Below the pieces are notes generated by a model, which saw only the letters and a list, made by a program, of their open reading frames with translations, was not told the DNA's origin and did not search any database. From Owenia fusiformis (lineage: Eukaryota > Annelida > Polychaeta > Sabellida > Oweniidae): DNA of 64,000 bases. The DNA lies in NCBI GenBank assembly GCA_903813345.2, contig CAIIXF020000005.1, forward strand, positions 32,493,375-32,557,374. The letters run 5' to 3'. A program made the position numbers and the translations under genes. Of the stretch, positions 1 through 10,739 are shown one piece after another (within the stretch, counting starts at the first letter, position 1; every line of letters starts with the position of its first letter).

Positions 1-726
1 CAAAATGCACCTGTCCATATAGGGGTTCGATTGACCTACATCAAATTATAGGGAGTCAGGTTAGTTTTTGAGAAATCAGCGTCCGTTTATTGTAACTCGC
101 GTTTGCTACCACTTCCTCAATTCTGATATGACGGGCAAACGTGTAGTAAACATGCTCACGTTCGGAACTATTTTGACCTACATCGCTATTTTCGTAATTC
201 AAATGAAAGTTGAACTCCTCTTTATTTTGAAACGAAATAGTGGCATACTAGGTACCCTAGAAGCCAACTATGGGTTATTTACGATACCACAGGTTTTTAA
301 ATGGACTATATAGGGGTCATACCTTTTGGGGGATGGATATGGAACCTCATACCATACGATAAGCTTCAAATAAAAAACATTCTAGCTATTTTCTTCTATC
401 TAATGGGTAGCAAACGCCCCTTTCTACACCTGATCGGCTCAGGAGAAATATCCTGTCTGTTTAGAATATATATAGCCGTTTAATCTGCATTAATAGCTCT
501 CTAACGTCTTACTTGTTCATGTTTTTTATTGGGTTTTCAACATTTACTAGATTACCATTCCCTGTTCCCGGGCTACCATTTTTTGACTGGGTTTGGTAAT
601 CCCCGGGTAACCGGGGCTAATGCCCTCCCCTGGTTTTGCACTTGTTCCCAAAATATCCGTATGATATCTGAAATATCCCCCCGCGCATTGCGCATGCGCC
701 AGAAAATTCGAAAATCAATATTTGTT

Positions 727-838
727 GGTCCTCTAGCGTGTAAACACAGCATATCTCCCGTACCGACAATTTATTTGTCGGTCCTCTAGCGTGCCACCAC
801 ATCAGAGTCTAGAGTACCGACAATTGTCGGTACTCTAG
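727..838. repeat. Palindrome cluster with a shared ACCGACAA stem
   Basis: A perfect 30-bp palindrome runs from 809 to 838 (CTAG ends, centre CAATTG). Just upstream, 762-769 (ACCGACAA) pairs with 775-782 (TTGTCGGT) around a 5-nt loop, using the same stem sequence. GGTCCTCTAGCGTG occurs twice in direct orientation (727-740 and 780-793). No gene is attached. It looks like remnants of one repeat family or a foldback terminus. Confidence 0.75.
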
Positions 839-1059
839 CCTTTACGTTTAAGAAAACCAAATGTTTGGTCAAAACTCATTTTGGTCTCAATGTAAACTGC
901 CTCTATCTTTCAGTACAGATAGAAGTACTTTGTAACTTCAAATTGCTTAATACTCAAGACAGAAAAAATATATTGAAGAAGGGACGCAATCGCTGTTAAC
1001 TACCTCCATAAATATGGAGTTGATTTTTCAATTTGAAACATCAATGTCACATTTACATG

Positions 1060-1194
1060 TACTACTTTTTTCAAGGCCTGACTGCGTCGCTAACATGCTA
1101 AATATAAGAGTTAGCTGACGTTTGGGAGTCTGACTTACCTTCTAAAGGTTAGAACCCGAATCTTAATGAAATGTTAGCCTTGAAAAAAGTAGTA
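1060..1194. mobile_element. Short inverted-repeat element (MITE-like), 135 bp
   Basis: The perfect 18-bp arms are TACTACTTTTTTCAAGGC at 1060-1077 and its reverse complement at 1177-1194. There is no coding capacity. The size and perfect ends fit a non-autonomous DNA transposon; I cannot assign a superfamily. Confidence 0.65.
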
Positions 1195-1967
1195 GGGAGA
1201 TTACTCCCTGGATTACAGAACAACCAAGATTCCACTTCGCTATGATGGGTTTTCAATTCTTTTTTCTCTTGAAAGAAGGGCTGTTTCATTTTAAAGGAAA
1301 AACACGGATTACACTTGGAACATGTTCAGTGCTTGCACTAGAAAAGTTTAGCTTTGATGGATTCAAAACTGACATTTCAAAAAGCAAGACACTAGAGTGA
1401 CCTCATCATCTCAATACAAGGACTTGAGAAATAACTAGTTTACCGATTTGACATGTATTGCAATATGCAGAAATATAGCTGAATCAAGTTAATCAACAAA
1501 GGCCAACTCCCACTAAAAATGTAAAAACTGAAAAAATTCAAAAATGTAAAAAAGATTGCTAGCTTTGATCGCAAATTCTAAGCTGAAATATCAATAATTC
1601 TATAAGCTGACAAGTGCAGATTATTATATGTGAGCATATGTACCATATATCAATGAAACACTTGCGATGACTGAGTAATTCAGTATGAAATGTCACAAAA
1701 ATAAAGAAAACAAACTCGCCTGATTTTCTGCCATTTTTGTTTTTCTCTCTGAAGCATGGTGCGCATGCGCAGTTGCGTTTATGGCTTGCGAATCCAGCGG
1801 ATATTTCCTTATATGGAGTAGATGGGATTTGGATGTTTTCTCAATCTCATCTCACAGTGCAATGTGATTTATTGGTCAGTGAAGCAGTCAACTAGACCAT
1901 TGGTGTGGTGGGTCCTGGGTCTCCACTCTCCACTATTCAGATTCTCCTAAGGATTCATCTTCTAATG

Positions 1968-2260
1968 TACAGGGTGGTCCAAAAAATGGGACACTCAAAA
2001 ATAAAATATTGATTTTATTTATGAAAACATGTCATACCAGTGGAAAGGGAATTTAATTTCTTTAATTTGGTGTATCATAAGTTCAAAACTCGCAAAACAG
2101 ATTTTTTTGTCAACCTTATTCACTTAAACAGATGTTCAATACGTCCCCCATTTTTGTCAACTATAGTCCTCAATCTTGGCATAAACTGGTCCATAGCATC
2201 ATTGATACATGTATGGTTTTGAAATAATGAATTCCACTGTTATATTATTATATGACAGGT
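1968..2260. mobile_element. Mariner-like terminus (TACAGGGTGGTCC type), remnant
   Basis: TACAGGGTGGTCC followed by an A-run at 1968 resembles a Tc1/mariner-type inverted terminus with its TA target. Related ends recur in the window: 27398 (plus sense), and the complementary GGNCCACCCTGTA form near 37730, 41785, 43880 and 44090. I do not find a matching opposite end nearby, so this copy is probably truncated and its right limit is uncertain. Confidence 0.4.
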
Positions 2261-3184
2261 TTTTATCATAGAAAAATCAATATTTATTTTTGAAATACGA
2301 CCTCAGGAATTACCTACCAAACATCTCTGATACTTCAAATAAAATCAAACTCTGCACTACAGAAAACCAATCATACAAACAATTCTAAGCATTTTGAATG
2401 AGGGGTGAATTGGGTGGCCTTAGAGTGGCCTAAGCCATGTGAATGACAAGGTTCTATGGGAATTTCAGTCAAATTATTTAAGGGAATAGTGAGAGGTCTT
2501 GCACCCAATGCAACCGCTAATGATGGCTAAAGTGCTCCCATTTTCTACAGGTATATATTAAAGCATATTCAATTCTGAATGTGCCAATTATTGGTATGAT
2601 GGAATGGATGTTCTACAACATTTTTGGAATGTAACAATTTACTCAGAGAGAGGAACATTATTAATTTAATATATAATTATATAGCTTACATGCATCTTTT
2701 TTTTACATATAATGACTATAAATTATAAAATATCCCAAAATTTATTGAAATTTATTTTTGGACAGAATCAGCTTAGTTATGATTGAATTGGGGAAAGGTA
2801 CTAATTGATGATGGGGAACATATTGAATTGATGTGTCCTGCACTACCTTATGTTCAAAGTTCCAATATTGAATTTTGGGGTAACTGGAGAGATTCAGGCA
2901 AGCATCCCATCCTGAGTCACTATTGTCAACCCTACATGTATTTCCTTGATGAATGACATCTATGCAGGCTCTTCATAATGCATTGAAAAAGTAGAGCAGA
3001 TCACGATAAAATCCCTTGTTACAATTTACAGTTCTCTGGACAGCTCTTTGAAATAATTTTTGAATTAATTTAATATCAATAATTATTAAAATATATCGCA
3101 ACATTAGTCAAATGCTATAACTTGTACATAACAGTAGATAGTAGTGATCTGAGGCATGCTTATCATAGCTCTTAGCGATTTACA

Positions 3185-3288
3185 TAGCCTTGCCCAAGTC
3201 AGTCTCTTTTTCTTATTTTGATTTCTATTATGACCGCGGTAATAATTCAAGATCAGATAAGTAAAAAATACCAACTTGGGCAAGGCTA
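3185..3288. mobile_element. hAT-like MITE with 8-bp target duplication
   Basis: TAGCCTTGCCCAAG (3185-3198) is the exact reverse complement of 3275-3288. GATTTACA lies directly before the left arm and again one base after the right arm, which reads as an 8-bp target site duplication. Length about 104 bp. An 8-bp duplication is the hAT hallmark; the family assignment is inference. Confidence 0.65.
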
Positions 3289-4289
3289 AGATTTACAATC
3301 CACAAAAATGTCTCAATTACTCATAACATTTTAAAATTTATTTTTCACAAACTTTATTGTCAACATTTGACATATTTAATACATGATGACATGTACTTAA
3401 AATAAGGAACAGAACATGATATGAAGATCTAACATTCATTTACAGTTAGATTGAAGCCTACACTGAGTTAAGAATCATGTACATACGATGTGGCCCCGGA
3501 GCATTCTGTTTGGTAAAACATGTTTCTAAGATTACTTCTATTTATCAACAAGAATCTCCTCACTGTCCTTATTTGGACATAGATGACTCCCTGAAGAAAT
3601 ATACTAGCATCTTGTTGTTTTATTTACCATTTGATATAGTAGTAATTTTTTGCTAATATGGCCTTACAGCTGTACACATGGTACAGGAGTATGTGGGTTA
3701 TAATACACTACAATGATGGTATTTTTACAGATTTTTTCAAGTTTAGCAGTCATGTCAACTTCAACGTCCTTTAACAATGCAAATACTTGAATTTCATTCT
3801 TGTAGTTTCTTTACTGGTTTTCCTATTTTATGGTGCATTTGCTAATACTATTTTTTAAAACTGCAGAAGATGACAGCTGACAGGGTGCCACAAAAATGCA
3901 ACCCAAGGATATAAAAATGTTTATAGCTTTTGATTCAAATCGTGAGATCTATAAATGAAAGGGTAAGGAGTGTTAAACAGTATATACAATCAGCAAGTGT
4001 ATCTGTGAGAGTGGGATTGTGAAATTCTTATGACATTAAATTCTAGATTTCTGAAACTTTTATACTACATCAGGACATTACTCAATATCCTGAACATGAG
4101 TCAGAAATATAAAACAAAAATGAACAAAAAATGATATATTTGGCATTTTCTCAATACTTATTGAACACCTTGCATTTATTGTAATACATCTGCTGTTTCA
4201 AAAAATGTGTTATCTCATGGCAGGTTTCCTGTTCTTGTGGATTTCTGAGGTGCTCGACAATGGTTGTTGTTATGGTAACCTCTAGTTGG

Positions 4290-4410
4290 TTACCATGGTT
4301 CCCATGGTGGCTGATTGAGCAAATGTATAGGAATTCCAGTAATGTTCACAGGTATGTTTATAATTGCACTTGTCAGATCTAGCTCCTGTAAGGTTTTCTT
4401 TATCATGTAC
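4290..4410 (-). CDS. PRADC1: PRADC1 exon 5 and stop codon
   Basis: The acceptor TTTATTTCAG precedes 4410. It encodes YMIKKTLQELDLTSAIINIP and then VNITGIP...NQPPWEPW followed by TAA at 4292-4290. The Trp/Pro-rich terminus is the PRADC1 signature. Confidence 0.93.
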
Positions 4411-7400
4411 CTGAAATAAATTTTGTTAAATTGTTATTTCATGCATGCAATTTCCCCACTATTTGAACCTTTTGTTACCATTATCACCATATTTAGCACC
4501 CACTCCCCAACAAACACCAACAAGCACCGCATGTTCATGAAAAATTACCTAATTTTACAATTTTCTCAAAACAAATGTAACAACAAATCTTTAAATAAAA
4601 ATAACTCAAAGTTATGCAGTACACATGGCATCCAAGAAAAGTGGAGGTGAACAAAAATGACTTTATACTCAATATGTATTCTGGATGATCATTGGCTTAT
4701 TTATGGTCACATCATATGAAATAAATGAACTTATTCCCTGAACAATTCTAAATCCCTGCCAGCAAGGAAGATGAAAAGTACTTATGACCAGTTATGTCAA
4801 CCAGTTAATTGCACTTTTTACCTTCCCTGGCAGTAGAGATTATAGTTGAACTATTTGTACACTAACCCATCTCTTCCTAGTAAATAAACGGCGGGTATTT
4901 TTGGAGATCTATTTGTGCCATCTTCTATCATCTCTATCATCATAGAATCATTGTCTGGGTCCTCATCTGTGATAACTATGATTATGGCACCTGCATTCTC
5001 TGCTTGTATGGTCTTACTCAAGAAGGAACAGCCACTGTAACATGAACATGTAATACTGTAAATTGGTTTTATTTGATGGTAGTTCTCATTTGACAGATTT
5101 GGCAGATAAAAAACCACCAAACTAAGACTCCACCAAATTTTTAAAAATGAAATTCCTTGCGATTTTTGTCAAGTGCCTTTTCCATGTGTTACCTTGCACG
5201 ATGAAATTATGGTGAAAATCTTGACTGAAACTTGGATAAATGTCAATTTTAAACTATTTCCAAAGATATACCCGCTGAGTACCCGCTGGCTTAGATAAAA
5301 CAAATAAAAAGCGCCAAATTAATTTAATTTACAGTAATAGTAATGCCTCTGAACTAGTGGAAGATGCATATAATGTTCGTAATTACAATGAAATTCATTA
5401 TTTTTTCACAGATCAAGTTTGTCTTCCATTTTCCTATGCATTACATACTCACCCCCAAGTTGGAACAATAATAACCTCAATGTCAAAAGTTATTTATCCA
5501 ACAAAAAGATGATTTCTCCAACAAAAGACAAAAGTAGAAGTCAACATTAGTGGTGTAAATTATTAGAGCATGGATTCCTATGAAATGGATATGACCATTC
5601 AATAAGCTGGTAAAAACAGGGAAGATGAATGGTCAAAATAATTGAAATACCCAATCATTTAATCAATCCTTCTTTAATCTTACCCTCTCTCTACTAAGGC
5701 CACATTCCCTTCAATCAGATGCTGGTTTGATATAGGGCTGCAGCCATCAGCTGGTACTGTAGGAACAAGGTCTATTGAAGCATAGCTCTGGTTCTGTAAG
5801 TATGAACAATGACTGTTGCAGTCATATGCGCCAAAATTTACAATATTGCAAAAACTAACAAATATGATTTTACCTGCTATTGAAAAATGATTTCAAAATG
5901 TTGATAGCAGTCTAAAAACCCCCCCATTTAACAAAATAAATTGAAAAGGTTGATTCCCTTTTACTTGAATTTTTTAATAATAAAATCATAAATCATAGCA
6001 TCTAAGGAACCTACCAATAAGCCTCCAAAGTTTTTGGCCTGTCTTATCTTGTATGTGTAGCGTATGCTTTCTGGCTCAAGCACTTGGAAGAATAAATTAT
6101 CTGAGTGAAATAAAGGTTTAACCACTATTTCTCTGTCAACTAGATCACTACTGTATGAGGGGATAACTGAAAATAAAAATAAGTAAATATAAAAAGTATA
6201 CAAAATATGATATGAAATTATAAAAACATTTAAAGTGGAACAGTCATATAATCACAACCATAGCAACCATATAATCTCACTTAAGATATGATGGGTGTCT
6301 TATACACCTCTGTAACTAAAAATAATCAAGAAATAATTAGCTTGTATTCGTGAATGCAACTAAGGCTATCTGCTACCCGATTAAGCTATTATTTACACTA
6401 ATTTACATAAATTAAGTTTGAAGCTGTAATTTACAATCAATCTGTTTGTCGACTAACAGTGACCACGTGACTTTTAGCCGCTATTTGCATTCGCAAATAC
6501 AAGCTTAGTTAATAGTAGAATTCCCATACACCAAAGAAAATTAGAAAATGAAGATTTACAAGACCTTAGTCTTTATAGGTATAGGTTAGATGATGCTGAT
6601 TGAGCATATATTATGCTCATAATAATCATATACATGGGCGTAGCCAAGGGGGATGCAAACCCCAAACATCGCACCCCCTTGACCATTGCTGGCTATACCC
6701 CTGATATGCAAAGCTGATATATATATTAATCCTGCTTTCATCTAGTTGCATCTATGTATGTTCAAATTTCTCATAATTCTGAATTATGATTTGGGTGGAA
6801 ATCAAGGAGGATTGGCTCCCAGGGTTTCAATTTGATATTCTGCCATATGCGGAGTCATAATCAAACAGCCACCATTTTTTCATTTCAGAATTTGAATTGC
6901 GAGTTTTGGTCTAACCGTCTTATTTCCAAACAAAAAATTTCAAAACACACAAGAAGTGATAAAGATAATGGTTCAAATCTTTTGGATTGCTGATTATGAA
7001 TTTAAAGTCAGACGGGGGATCTCCCAAAGTTAAGTGTTAGTATTGGGTCATGCAGTATCCATATGATAGATCCATATAAGGCTTATACATGTAGGACCAT
7101 ATTGGAATCCAACTTACTATAATCCGCCATTTTGAATGTCATTGTCATGTGATAAATCTATATAAGACCAAGTAGGGAGAGCTAATGGGAATCCCCTATA
7201 CCAAAATATATTGTATTGGAAGCCAGAGTTCCAAATTGATATTCTTTAATCTCCAAGTGATGATGCAATATTGCTGATAGTGCCTATACACATGTATTTC
7301 TACAGCTGAAGGGAGAATGAACGATTTTTTCCAAAAAAAGCTGGCATCATTATTGTCTGAAAGAATTTTCGAAGCAAATACCTGAGTCTGACATATGAAG

Positions 7401-8703
7401 AATTTTTTAACCAAATGAAGAGGAGGGAAGGCCCCAGAGTTTAAAGATGACAGACGTCTCTTGCTTACCACCTTCGTTCGTTCGAATTTTCATCGGCTAG
7501 TTGTCAAATACTACACTTCAATGGGATGTTTTAATTGATATAGGCATATTCCGTACACCTTTCTTTATCTTGATGTAAAATAAGAAGCTATGATATTGGT
7601 TAACATGCCAGAAATGAACATAATATTATTCAAAGCTTATTTCGAAAATTCTGAAACCCCCATTGATGACGTCATTTGTTTGTTGACTTTTGACCAATCA
7701 GCAACGATGTCATCTCAATACAGATTTACATTATAAGCGTATGTCATCTTTGAATCCTGGTGTTTCTCCTAGTATGTATCCAACAGACTGACTAGAAGTC
7801 AGTCTGTTATGATATACTACTTTCCTGTGGAAATTGCAGTGACATTTTTTGCACAAAATTATCAATTAGAGGAACCATTTCTTCAATAAAATAAGCTTTA
7901 CAAAATCTCAATTAAGTAGTAAGGTACAATTAAATGCAATAAAAAGTAGCACAGCCTATTGTCAAGTGGAAATAAGGCTAGTTGAAGTAAAAATGTGCAA
8001 ATTAATTTTACCAAATCGGCCATTTTGAATAGCACTTCCTATGTAAACAAATATTAAGAATTACCAAACTTTAACATAGGTGCATTATAGTCTGAATATA
8101 ATTCAGACTAAATAGGATATAGTCTAGTGTTTCTCCCCCTCTGACCAAATGCATGACAGTCTCAACAGAATGCGTTCTCTTTTTTGGCGATCATTTTTCT
8201 GTATCGGCATATTATAACAAGCAGATTTTTAAAATATCAACATAATCCTTGATTTGTCTGACATTTTATCAAACACACAAAATTAATGCATGATTTCAAT
8301 TTTTCCAGCAAATGTGTGACAATCACGCTGCGCTGAATGTGCAGTGTTAGGGTTGACAGGGCAGAGTTAGCCAATTATGATCTTGATCACTTCTTGTGTG
8401 TCTTGGATTTTTTATAAGGTAGTGAGACCAAAAATTTTGAAGTGAGAAATATCGACTCCAGAACTTATAACTTGCTGTAACTCTATTATCACCCACTTCA
8501 ATTTTGAAAAAATTGGAATTTTTATTTCAATTTTCTGGCAAACAATCACAGCGATCGGAAGTCTTTAAACACAAGTAATCATATTATACATGTAAACAAT
8601 CAATTTAAGTAACTATATATTAAACCCAAATACCTTGATATTGCATAATAATTGAAATAATTGAGAAAATGTGGAGAAAATATTTTCTGACGTCAGCCGC
8701 CAT
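4290..8703 (-). CDS. PRADC1: Protease-associated domain-containing protein 1, five exons
   Basis: The secreted glycoprotein PRADC1 (PAP21) is essentially a lone protease-associated (PA) domain. Exons on the minus strand: 8703-8634, 6166-6015, 5793-5684, 5034-4867, 4410-4290. Junction phases (1,0,2,2) match and every intron is GT-AG. The product is 206 residues (human about 188). Residues 1-30 are a hydrophobic signal peptide, FQVLEPESIRYTY and NFGGLL start the PA fold, VERGGCSFLSKT is the PA core, DNDSMMIEMI and IPAVYLLGRDG follow, and the end (IPVNITGIP, NQPPWEPW) matches the diagnostic PRADC1 tail. NQS, NDS and NIT are potential N-glycosylation sites. Start: the only ATG exon I found with a signal peptide and the required phase-1 donor. 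PA domains often mediate protein interaction; the cellular role of this family is poorly defined. Family assignment is very strong; exon 1 somewhat less so. Confidence 0.92.
4867..5034 (-). CDS. PRADC1: PRADC1 exon 4
   Basis: The acceptor TTACAG precedes 5034 and the donor GTTAGT follows 4867. It encodes GGCSFLSKT through IPAVYLLGRDG, the most conserved part of the PA domain. Splicing out of phase 2 completes the Gly codon with the first base of exon 5. Confidence 0.93.
5684..5793 (-). CDS. PRADC1: PRADC1 exon 3
   Basis: The acceptor CTTACAG precedes 5793 and the donor GTAAGA follows 5684. It encodes NQSYASIDLVPTVPADGCSP through NVALVERG, the first half of the PA domain, with an N-glycosylation sequon at its first residue. 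It is too short and too spliced to show as a long open frame. Confidence 0.9.
6015..6166 (-). CDS. PRADC1: PRADC1 exon 2
   Basis: The acceptor TTTTCAG precedes 6166 and the donor GTAGGT follows 6015. The exon encodes the start of the mature protein through LEPESIRYTYKIRQAKNFGG, conserved in PRADC1 homologues. It ends in phase 0. Confidence 0.9.
6338..6507. mobile_element. MITE-like inverted repeat in PRADC1 intron 1
   Basis: TAGCTTGTATTCGTGAATGC (6338) pairs imperfectly with the complement ending at 6507 (TTGCATTCGCAAATACAAGC). Span 170 bp, non-coding. Close by, 6634-6710 carries GGGCGTAGCCAAGGGGG, a motif recurring in inverse orientation at 51700-51770 and 53620-53640 and so part of a dispersed family. 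The rest of this intron (6167-8633) shows nothing else I can name. Confidence 0.5.
8634..8703 (-). CDS. PRADC1: PRADC1 exon 1 (signal peptide)
   Basis: It encodes MAADVRKYFLHIFSIISIIM and four further bases-worth of codons up to a phase-1 donor (G|GTATTT). The hydrophobic run and the phase fit joining to exon 2, which begins with two bases of a codon. A perfect CRE octamer TGACGTCA (8688-8695) lies inside the coding exon. No cDNA support, so this is a phase- and motif-based call. Confidence 0.7.
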
Positions 8704-8943
8704 ATTGAAACAAATCATGACCAAATGTTACAGTGTTATCTTCAATCACATTGTTTTGGAACATTCAGACTCTGATCTCAATTTGACCATATTTGACATC
8801 ATTAATTCGATTCTTAATTCGATAGGATATTATTGTACAAAAAATCATTACCTTGCATACAGTTCAAACAATTTGTGATTTGTTATTATTAGACTCTACG
8901 TAGCTTGCCATGACCTACAAAATATCTAGCCTACTTCAAACGA

Positions 8944-9409
8944 AGGCCAAAATGCCCTAATACGTCACTTCCGCTGAATAGAAAAAAGTAGTATTCAAAA
9001 ATAAATGTAGTCCCAACACAATTGTGATCATGACTAGTCAGTAAGCTAGTATGTAGGCACAGTTGTAATCTTTTTGCAATGGCAACATGCCATTTCTTCT
9101 GAAAATGCGTTTATTTGGGTTATCTGAAGGAAAATTTCGAGTCAAGTGGCGTATTAATTTTGCCTTCATTTTTGTGAATTTCAATTTGTGTCTGCAGAGA
9201 GAGGGGGTAGTGTCACAATTGACCAATTATTTCAAAAAGTAGATGATTGGCCCCTATTGAGTTTAGTGTCAAGATGTAGCTTAGACATAGCTTTAGAACC
9301 TCAGATAGGCCAGTGAGGCCACATAAATCTATAACTCGAGATAAAAAGTCAGGTGTTTGCCCTTTTGCCCATTGACTAGTATGGTGACGTGAATTAGGGC
9401 AGTTTTGCC
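8944..9409 (+). repeat. Left 466-bp direct repeat
   Basis: Matches 10274-10739 at an offset of 1330 without a difference that I could see. Near-perfect identity implies a very recent duplication or ongoing gene conversion. Confidence 0.85.
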
Positions 9410-10273
9410 TATTAGTCACATGTGAAAGTGACCAAAAAATTTTAAAACTACTCAGAATCGCCCAGAATTGAAGTTTATTAGTGTGAAACATATTTTGGAC
9501 GGAGGCAAAAAGGGGAATTTTCATGAACAAATTTAATGTTTTTGCTGAATCAGCAGTTTTCGCTTTTTACCCCAAAAACCACTGATTTTGACGATATTTG
9601 GCTACAATTTTGTCCTTAGTGACCCCTAAATGTCATTTGTTGTCGTAAATGGGGAAGCCAACGAGTTGCTATTCATCATAAAGATTGAATTATCCATCTT
9701 ATGGTTTCCAGTATAGAAAGAAGGTACATATCGGGGGTGCAGTCAGAAATTGGTGAGTTAAGTGTCAATTTTTGATGTATTTGTTCACTCTGAATGACTA
9801 CATTCGAGCTAAAAAATATCTCAAAAGTCCCAATTCTCTAGGCCAGAGTCAAAACTGATCAAATTTGTCATCATTTTTCAAATCAGGAGGTTGTTGAATG
9901 GAATAAAGTATGAAAAAGTGATGATTTTAGTAAGATTTTGCCAAAAAGTGGGCCAAATTTGTCCAATTTTCTGGTTCACGGTTCAGTGATTTTGGCTAAA
10001 AATCGCAATATGCAATAAAATACTCAATTTCTTGACACGATACTGAAAAATGTCACCATCAGGCAGTGGATTTCATGATGTAAATGAAAAACTAGTCAAA
10101 TTTAAAGGAAAACCATTGGATTCTTGGGAAAATGACCCCAGGGGTAATGAAGTAGCCATATTTTTCATAATTACTGTCAGAATATTCTTAAACTGCACAA
10201 AACTACTTGAAAAACTCTAGTAAATTGGAAAAACGCAATTTAAAGCCAGAAATCATCCAACCATGTGGCTATT

Positions 10274-10739
10274 AGGCCAAAATGCCCTAATACGTCACTT
10301 CCGCTGAATAGAAAAAAGTAGTATTCAAAAATAAATGTAGTCCCAACACAATTGTGATCATGACTAGTCAGTAAGCTAGTATGTAGGCACAGTTGTAATC
10401 TTTTTGCAATGGCAACATGCCATTTCTTCTGAAAATGCGTTTATTTGGGTTATCTGAAGGAAAATTTCGAGTCAAGTGGCGTATTAATTTTGCCTTCATT
10501 TTTGTGAATTTCAATTTGTGTCTGCAGAGAGAGGGGGTAGTGTCACAATTGACCAATTATTTCAAAAAGTAGATGATTGGCCCCTATTGAGTTTAGTGTC
10601 AAGATGTAGCTTAGACATAGCTTTAGAACCTCAGATAGGCCAGTGAGGCCACATAAATCTATAACTCGAGATAAAAAGTCAGGTGTTTGCCCTTTTGCCC
10701 ATTGACTAGTATGGTGACGTGAATTAGGGCAGTTTTGCC
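10274..10739 (+). repeat. Right 466-bp direct repeat
   Basis: Second copy of the repeat at 8944-9409, same orientation. Its right border is followed by GAAGTTCTG and ordinary non-repetitive sequence leading to UROS. Confidence 0.85.

Larger units (their letters stand above)
1..4289. other. Gene-free flank and probable PRADC1 3' side
   Basis: I see no credible coding exon here; open frames are short and resemble no family I know. The stretch holds a palindrome cluster (727-838), two small inverted-repeat elements (1060-1194, 3185-3288) and a mariner-like terminus (1968). The last few hundred bases before 4290 should include the PRADC1 3' UTR, since the gene ends at 4290 on the minus strand. 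TTTATT at about 4176 and 3354 are possible minus-strand AATAAA signals, but I cannot choose between them. Confidence 0.5.
8944..10739. mobile_element. Repeat-B-repeat element with identical 466-bp ends
   Basis: Two apparently identical 466-bp direct repeats (8944-9409 and 10274-10739) flank an 864-bp unique segment. Each repeat has imperfect inverted ends (GCCAAAATGCCCTAAT versus complement of ATTAGGGCAGTTTTGC). CGAAG lies at both outer borders (8941-8945, 10739-10743), a candidate 5-bp target duplication, and CTATTA lies at both inner borders (9409-9414, 10269-10274). There is no coding region; the largest frame is just the repeat. No TG...CA ends, primer-binding site or polypurine tract, so an LTR element is unlikely. 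Alternatives: two copies of a TIR element joined by recombination, a recent tandem duplication, or an assembly artefact. Confidence 0.6.

Noticed and set aside
7196-7471. 91-codon minus-strand frame upstream of PRADC1 exon 2, and an ATG with a phase-1 donor at about 7477-7493
   Set aside because: Neither encodes a signal peptide; the exon at 8634-8703 fits phase and a hydrophobic leader much better.
8944-10739. LTR retrotransposon (direct repeats as LTRs)
   Set aside because: No TG...CA ends, no primer-binding site after the left repeat, no polypurine tract before the right one, and no coding interior.
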